From Narthecium ossifragum (taxonomy: Eukaryota > Streptophyta > Magnoliopsida > Dioscoreales > Nartheciaceae), in NCBI GenBank assembly GCA_963920575.1, contig OY986968.1, forward strand, positions 9,727,485 to 9,791,484: a stretch of DNA of 64,000 nt, given 5' to 3'. This document shows, one piece after another, positions 57,211 to 64,000 of this stretch. Both the position numbers and the translations under genes were made by a program. Under the pieces are notes generated by a model. That model did no database searches. It worked only from the letters and a program-made list of their open reading frames with translations, and had not been told where the DNA came from. The stretch's first letter is position 1. Every line of letters begins with the position of its first letter.

Positions 57211-58968
57211 ATCATGCAATGAAAAATTTGACTAAATGTTATATGGCATACAAATCAAGGGAAAATTCAGAAGATAAATTTCTAAAATACGCATCTTTAT
57301 CAATAAATACCATAACTTCATTCTTAAGGCATATTTCAGGGGATGTATACTCTCAGTTATCAGAAAAAAATAAAGCTAGAATTCCTAGAATTCTACCCCC
57401 AATTTAGATGTAATTGTTCTCAATTACACTAAGTTATAAAAATAAATCAAGAAGGAAAGGGTAGAGATAACCATAATGAATGCCTCAGAAATAGATTTCG
57501 CTCTCTTCCAATTTAAGTTTAGGCACCGCCATCATTGAATAAATACTCTCTTCCCCATCATAATCTGTCACAAAAGTATATACCTTTCCAAAAAGATCAA
57601 ATATAACACATAAAAGTTCAAAAAGGTATTAGAATCATAGAAATTTTTGGCGGAATCTTTTTTGTATTTTCATGATATATTGATATGTACAAACATTCAT
57701 CCACATGATTAAACATATAGATATTAAAGCAATAAAATACATTAAATCATCCATACACAACACCCAAATAATTAGTATCCATAATATCATTCTGATTGAA
57801 GATCTACATTGTCTGATCGGAAAACTTGGCTTAAGAGCATATGGATCTCGTCCATCAGCCATCGGACGACTAAGAACTCACTGCTGGGTGATCAACGGTA
57901 AAACGTCATTGCTGGAGGATGGGATCAGTAGGGATGGAATCATGGAAGGCCAAGGAGTCCATGTATATGGTCTGATCTATGAATGGTGGTCTCCAGGCGG
58001 CGGAACGACGGTGGACGGCTTGGAGGAAGATGGTCGGAGTTGGAATCCGGCAGTTCGGGCTCGAATTGAGGTAGGGAATGGTGGAGGAAGCATCGCAGAA
58101 GGCCTTGGGAGCTATTTATGGTGTTTGATTAAAGGATTGAGGTCTGTAGGTGGTGAAACGGTGGTGGTCGGCGATGTGGAGTTAACCAGAGTTGGGTTTC
58201 TACCATCCAGGCAGCAAGCAAACATTTTGATTGTGGCAGACGAGTCGTGGCGGCCTGGGGAACCTTGTGAATTGGTTTTAGGGCAATGGTAGGTGGTGCA
58301 GGAGGATCTCGGCGACGACGGAGGAAACATGGGAGGTTCATCGGCGTCGGAAGAGAGGGTATTTGGGGGCGTGGATGGTTCAGGTAGAACGGGACCTCGA
58401 TGATGGAGATTTTGGCGATGGTTTGGAGGGACGGGGAAGGCCGGAGAGGTAGAGACGAATGGCGGTCGGTGACGAGGAAGGAAGAAGATAATGTCTGATT
58501 GATCGTGGGAGCCTTTTTTGTGACAATAAGTTGGCGATCGATCGCCTGATCGACCGTAGAAAACGTGATTTGTTTGAGGAGTTGATGGTCGATCGCTACA
58601 TCGACCCTAAGAAACTTTTTATTTTTACAGAGCCTCACGGATGATCTGGCGGTCGATGGGACGGTCGACCGTCTGTCAGGAATTTCAATTTTTCACATTA
58701 TTATGATTAAAATTATAGGAAATAATGGAAAAATATCGGAAAATTCAGAAAAAACAGAGAAAATCCTAAAAATTAAAACAAATTCTAAAAAGCTAAGGAA
58801 AAATCATAAAACTGGGTTGCCTCCCAGAAAGCACAATATTTTACGTCTTTTGGTAGACTTCCTGAAAAGGTGCAATTATAGCATGGATCCGTCAATCCGA
58901 CGGCATCTATCACTCCACTTAGAATAATTTCTTCTATATAATGCTTGAAACCAAACCCAGCCCTACAG
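57211..58968 (-). other. Internal part of Athila2 right of Athila1
   Basis: No gene is supported. Near 58815 the phrase GGGTTGCCTCCCAGAAAGCA is one often seen in Athila-type 3' regions. A palindrome cluster lies at 58530-58675. The open frames at 57705-58292 (plus) and 58129-58638 (minus) overlap each other and have no recognisable domain. RT and integrase sequence expected between protease and the 3' LTR is not present. Confidence 0.5.
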
Positions 58969-61369
58969 TGTCGTGCCCCGACCCGCAGAACCCAGACCGG
59001 GCCGGGACACGAGGGGGAAAACCTACAACTACTAGCCTCAACTGGCGAAAACAGTCGAGACTAAAAGACAGCTGGCGGAAACAGCTGCCAACAAGTACAA
59101 GGCGGAAGTGAGCTACTACAACATCTATTAACAATCTATTACAAAACAGTAATAATAGAGTTAAACAGAGTTTAGTACAACAAGCTACAAGAGATCAACA
59201 GTCCCCAAAAAGAAGCTACACTATCCACAGGGGTCTCAGCGAACGCACAAACGAAACCATCCTGATCCTCAGACATGGTCAGGTGCCGGCGCGCTGCCAC
59301 GAGACTGCCGACGGGGAAGCACCGGAGAGGAGCTGGGACCCGCACCTGCAAACAACACAGTCCAGGTAGGAATGAGCAACAGCTCAGCAGGGTCCTACTC
59401 TACCACTCTCGCTAAGAAGGCAAACCCAAAAAAACCAACCCTGAGGCCAAGTACCGAGGCTTGCCAAGGATCCCATAAATCCCGTCACTAACCCGAAGGA
59501 TTCCTGTCCCAAGTACGCCCCTCCGACAACCACTGCTCAGGGGTGGACAACTCCGACAATCCCTGACCCAGGGTGGACATGACGCTACTAGTAGGACACC
59601 CTTCTCCAAGCGGGATCTCCACACTTGGCGGAACGACCGAGGTTAAGACTACCACCTCTCAGTACTCCAAGCCACAGAGCCAACCGGACCCCTAACTCCT
59701 GACCCAAGACTAAGTCTAGCCAAGGAGTCCATCGATCCCATCAATGTCTTTCCCCCCCCCCCCCAGGGTTCCTGTCCAACGTACGTCCCTCCGATAGCCA
59801 CTGCTCAAGGACTAGGCTACCTCCGACGGTCCTTGACACAGGGTGGGCCAGACGATACTTGTAGGACACCCTTACCGGGGTAACGGCGTCAACCACTTAG
59901 TCATTGATCACCGGAGTTCACGGGTCAACCCCACCCAGTCTAACCTAGCATGTCTAATGCACAGGAGCAGGGCAGGATATAAATAAAGCGGTAACATGCA
60001 ACACAGCAAGGGCACACCTTCGGCCTATTTATTCTAAACACTCCCGAGGATCATGACTTCCTCGGTTCACCATAAAGCGGTAAAATGGCATAACCCATGG
60101 CTCAGTTACACTAAGCATTCCCGAGGGTTAATTACTCCCTCGGTTAACCACAAAGCGGTAAACATTCAAGCATGATGTAAAACATAGAAGCCCCAAGGGC
60201 AAAACCGTCAAAATCCACTTACATGCGAAGCCCCGCGGGCAAAACCCATGAAAACCCTCTCTGCTACTAAAGGATCGATCCTCACCAAGGGAAGGATCGA
60301 TCACTTAAGTAACAGTGAGCTTCCCTCACTGTCGGGACACAAAGGATCGATCCTTCCTCACAGGAAGATCGATCTTTCTCAAGACAGAAGGCGCCCTTCC
60401 AGTCGCACCAAGGAAGATCGATCTTTCCTCCCAGGAGGATCGATCTTTCTCGGGATGAAGGGTATCCCTGCTAACCCAGGCCCCATGATCAATCTCCTCC
60501 CATAAGAAGATCGATCATGTGCTGGGCGCAGCAAGCCAACACCAGAAGGACCGATCCTTCCTCCCAGGAGGATCGATCCTGATGGGTTCCGGCGTGCTTC
60601 CGGCCGGAAAAGCCGCCGGAAGACACAACCAAACCTCACCAAACTTGGTGGGCTGGTAGATCTAAGCAACACGAAGCAACTCATGGCTTCAAAACCGGAA
60701 ACCAACAACTCCACAAGGAGATCTATCGAAAACAAAACCGGATTTAAACCCTCAAAACCGCCGGAGCTTTGAGTGAGAACCCTACCTCTTCAACGCAGCT
60801 TCGATCCCCAAGGTCTAGCTAAGGATCTTCCTCGCCGTCACGGTTCCAACGAGCCTTCAAGCTCCAAGAACGGTGGCCGGAGGAGGGAGAACGGAGGAGG
60901 AGAAGGGGCGGCCTGAACAGGGGAAGTAGAGCAGGGCCGGGAGAAGAAGAGGGAAGAAGAAGGAAAGAGCAAGGGAAGGGGGCGGGGTAAGGCCGGGGAA
61001 AGCCGGCGAAGCCGGGGAAAAGCTGGGGGAGGGGAGGGAAAGTCTTCCCTCCCCTGACAGGGGAAGCGACGGCCACCGCGGTGGCCGTCCTTCGAAAGCC
61101 ACCGACAAAGACTTCCAGGCACAGGTAGGATCGATCCTCCACGACCAAAGGATCGATCCTCCCTGCCCAGAAGTGCAAACTTGGGCTGGAAAACGGGCCC
61201 AAGCCCAGAACTCCCAAACTAGGTCCCACCTAACCTTTCTAACAAACACAAGAATCAAACAAGGTCTGTGTGTGCACACCCAGTGTGGAACGACCGCCAA
61301 GGCGCAATTTCCCAAATTGCCCTTGGGGTCAACACAAGCCAAAAGGGGAAAGAGGGGCAGGTCCTCACA
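58969..61369 (-). mobile_element. Tekay-family solo LTR (LTR5)
   Basis: 2401 bp, starting TGTCGTGCCCCGACCC and ending GGTCCTCACA. Flanks TACAG (58964-58968) and CACAG (61370-61374) are a 4/5 duplication. It has GGATCGATC palindromes (60268-60590, 61125-61170), the purine-rich tract (60880-61060) and a run of 13 C at 59752. It interrupts Athila2. Confidence 0.88.
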
Positions 61370-61375
61370 CACAGT

Positions 61376-64000
61376 ATGTTCAGTATTTGATGATGTAGAC
61401 CAATCAGTTCTTTCCTCCCCACACGTGAACTAGAAACTCCACCCTCTATGAATGGCAACCTATCATCATGCTTCATCTTGCAACCCAGTCTACAGTATGT
61501 GTCTCTCATAATGTTGGAATGATCATTGGGACAACCCGGAAGTGAACATGGAGGTGATTTTGATCTCAAAATGGGTGTAGGCAATGCCGATGGTGCAAAT
61601 ATAGGTAAAGGAGGAGGTGGTGGCTCAAGTTTAGAATATACTGACGCATCTGTGCAAAAGTGTGTGTCACCATAATAAGCATGAACTTGTCCAGGATCTA
61701 AGTCAGGTGCAGGAGTAAGAGATAACGGCGGAAGGGGCTCAACCACCCAAGAAATAGTTTCTGTCTCTGCAGTGTGCTGATCGAGTGATTGGTCGGGCAA
61801 GATGTGTGGTTTGATGTCATCTTTCGATTGTGCAGTGTCCCGATTAACATCATCATCAGAGTCAGATGCATAGGCATTCAAAATATCAGACAGAATGTCA
61901 TTCTTTAATTCAACATCATCATCCTCAGAATCATACTCATTTAAAATTATAGGCAATCTATTATCATGCAGTTTAGCATCATTGCCAACATTGTCAGAAT
62001 CATATTCTTCCAGAATTTTAGACAATCTATCATTGTGCAGCTCGAGATCATAATCATCATCGTTAGAATCATACTCCCTCAAAAGTTGAGACAATCCTTC
62101 ATGCTCACTGTTAACCTCAGTATCACTATCAAAATCATAATCCCTCAAAATCTCATATAATGTATCAGCTATCATACCATGAGATTTATCATGAAAGAAT
62201 TCAGTCAAACTATCAACATGAAATAATTCATCCTCACGCTCAGACAAACATGCAGTCTTAAAGATGTTAAGTTTAACATGCATATGGCCAAAAGAGACAT
62301 CCATGACACCAGTTCGACAGTTGATATTTGCATTTACCGTAGCCAAAAAGGGGCGTCCTAAGATGATAGGCACGAACTTTTTGCAATGAACAGCAGGTTC
62401 CATATCCAAGATGACAAAGTCGACAGAGAAAAAGAAGTTGTCAACCTTAACTAATTCATCCTCTACAATGCCTCTAGGAGTCTTAATGGATCTATCAGCC
62501 AATTGTAGAATGATCGGTGTCGGTTTGAGCTCTTCCATCCCAAATTCCTTATAAAGGTAGTAGGGCATAATGTTAACACTGGCTCCTAGGTCGAAAAGGG
62601 CACCATCAATCTGGTAGTCTCCTATGCAACAGGGTATAGTAGGGGTACCAGGGTCCTTTAATTTGGGTGGTGTGTCATGTTTCAAAATCGAACTGACTTG
62701 TTTAGGTAAAAGGATTTTCTTGTCTCCTTTGGGTTTTGTCTGGCGTTTATGCGTGCACAGGTCCTTAAGAAATTTGGCATAAGAAGGAATCTGACGAATG
62801 GCCTGAAGCAAGGGTATGTTGATGTTGACATATTTGAAGGTTTCAAGGATTTCCTCAGCAGCTCTTCGAGCAATGATGGTTGGGTACGGGTCCTTAAGGG
62901 CTGCAGGAAAGGGCACTTTTGAAATGTATTTAGCTGGATCAGGCTCTCTAGAATCAGTTGGATCATAATTAGGTGGAAGAAAAGAGTAATCTCGGGTTGG
63001 ACGATGGATCGGTTGGGAGGCCGATCGATCGTCGGACGGACGATTGATCGTCGGTATGGTCGATCGATCGTCCATACTGCCAGGTTCATCTATTTGATTA
63101 TCTAATATTTTACCACTTCTAAGGGTCACAACGGCCTTAGCACTCTCAATGTTTTGGCTTTCTACATAGTGCTGGCCTCAAGGGTTGGTGACAGGTTGAC
63201 TTGGCAAGTGTCCTTCCTCTCTTTTGGCTATCGTGTTAGAAAGTTGGCCCAATGAATTCTCGAGTTTAGCAATGGATTGGGTATTAGATTTACATTGGTT
63301 CTCTATTCTAGACACATAATTTTGCATTTTGGAAATCTCACTTGTCATTATTCCAGTAAGATTTTCATTGATGGCAGTCATGACTGAAAGGATGGAACTC
63401 AAAGTAGGTTCAGAGGTGTTTTGGACTGGAGGGGCTGAATGTGATTGTGGAGGGTACCCAGGGTTTGGATTTGTAGCAGGTTTAGGTGGGTACCTGAAAG
63501 TAGGAGGATTGTTTTGCCCGTGGAAAGTACTTGACTGTTGTGGCTTCCAACTAAAATTAGGATGATTTCTCCAACCAGGGTTATATGTGTTTGAATAGGG
63601 ATTGTTCTGGTGCTTGGAGAATCCATATGTGGCGTTGACATGTTCCTGAATAAAGTCAGGGAAGTTGGAAGCCAGGTGATAGTTGGCAACAGAATGGTCA
63701 GGACTAGAACAAAGGGCACAAATTTCAGATGGAGGTTGAATCGGTGGGGCCAAGGACTGGTTGAGTTGGACTTGGTCCACTTGTTTGTCTAAGAGAGCCA
63801 TTCGAGCAGAGAGGCTTTGGAATTCAGAAACTTCATGAACTCATCTAGGATTTCGAACAACGGTCGACCAGCTCCTAGAAACAGAGGCATTATGTTGGGA
63901 GTTTTCAGAAAGATTTTCGTACATTCCCCAAAGTTTAGTCCAAGGCTTGCTAAGAATGACGCCCTGGCAGCAAGATTCGACCATCGTCTTATAGCGATCA
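61376..64000 (-). pseudogene. gag-pro: Athila2 gag-protease, continuing past the window
   Basis: One frame runs from the right edge to LTR5 with TGA at 63841-63843 and 63178-63180 (both fit CGA to TGA). Gag: CQGVILSKPWTKLWGMYENLSE, then a knuckle-like CALCSSPDHSVANYH, then an N/P/Q-rich part. TLRSGKILDNQ marks the gag-protease link. Next is a stretch of repeated DRSxxxxINRPSDDRS coded by GATCGATC palindromes (63005-63080). Protease follows: GALFDLGASVNIMPYYLY, IILQLADRSIKTPRGIVEDE, VPIILGRPFLATVNA. An acidic repeat region (62190-61845) comes after that. The frame then ends in LTR5. No RT follows anywhere in the window. Confidence 0.85.
61845..62190 (-). repeat. Acidic protein repeat in Athila2
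   Basis: About five units of some 24 residues with the core L-x-x-I-L-x-E-Y-D-S-D/E-D-D (LREYDFDSD, LREYDSNDDD, LEEYDSDN, LNEYDSEDDD, LNAYASDSDDD), behind the protease domain. Confidence 0.85.

Noticed and set aside
45174..57215. 5-bp target duplication of Athila1
   Set aside because: ATGCG at the left and ATCAT at the right do not match. The LTR end at the left has drifted, so the true flank is uncertain.
57705..58638. 195-codon plus and 169-codon minus ORFs
   Set aside because: They overlap on opposite strands, have no recognisable domain and lie in element interior. Could be a captured fragment but not supportable.
17364..64000. CRISPR-like arrays from the regularly spaced palindromes
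   Set aside because: Spacers are not uniform or unique, the units are degenerate, and this is plant nuclear DNA.

Overview
This is plant nuclear DNA, almost certainly from an angiosperm. The species cannot be named from the window. The evidence is Tat, Athila and chromovirus Ty3/gypsy elements, gag-only and LTR-rich copia elements, MULE, hAT and Tourist DNA transposons with their plant-typical target duplications, and an intron-containing host gene. There is no sign of bacterial or organellar DNA. Nearly all of the window is nested transposable elements. The only likely host gene is a four-exon OPA3-like gene on the minus strand (37650-43673) whose third intron of about 5 kb is full of repeats.

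Block C (1-17264). The 3' part of a Tat-clade Ty3/gypsy element on the plus strand (1-10792) carries RT, RNase H, a second archaeal-type RNase H and integrase. It also carries an antisense plant-mobile-domain (PMD) gene and a 1.3 kb 3' LTR. It abuts and truncates a minus-strand Tekay/Del-like element (LTR 12530-14945, gag and protease remains). That element in turn abuts a minus-strand copia LTR (15016-16078), and behind it lies a broken FAR1-like MULE transposase gene (16147-17264).

Block A (17364-34492) is a nest whose levels can be read from target-site duplications. A MULE with about 170 bp inverted ends and a perfect 9-bp duplication (AACTAACTA) holds a Tekay-family solo LTR (20805-34314, ACGTA/ACGCA). 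That LTR holds a second solo LTR (21367-29267, CATAT) and a gag-only copia element (29328-32791). The second solo LTR holds an Athila-type solo LTR (21804-23235, CTGAA) and a 4.2 kb LTR element with an unrecognised proline-rich ORF (23332-27525, TCCGG/TCCGA).

The middle (34502-43936) holds unassigned DNA, a Tourist-like MITE, the OPA3-like gene, and a 5'-truncated LINE with a 15-bp duplication inside its intron 3.

Block B (about 44048-64000) is an Athila-type element on the minus strand (gag-protease at the right end, LTR fragment at the left end, no RT or integrase seen). It is interrupted by a nearly complete second Athila element (45179-57210, two 1525-bp LTRs) and by another Tekay-family solo LTR (58969-61369). 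Two non-autonomous hAT elements sit inside the second Athila copy.

Most cross-cutting observation: clusters of short palindromes built on GATCGATC or GGTCGACC occur in the LTRs or internal regions of Tekay, copia and both Athila families, and one unit of about 46 bp is recognisably shared between copia LTRs and an Athila internal region. Premature stops in the element genes are mostly of the kind made by C-to-T change at methylated cytosines.
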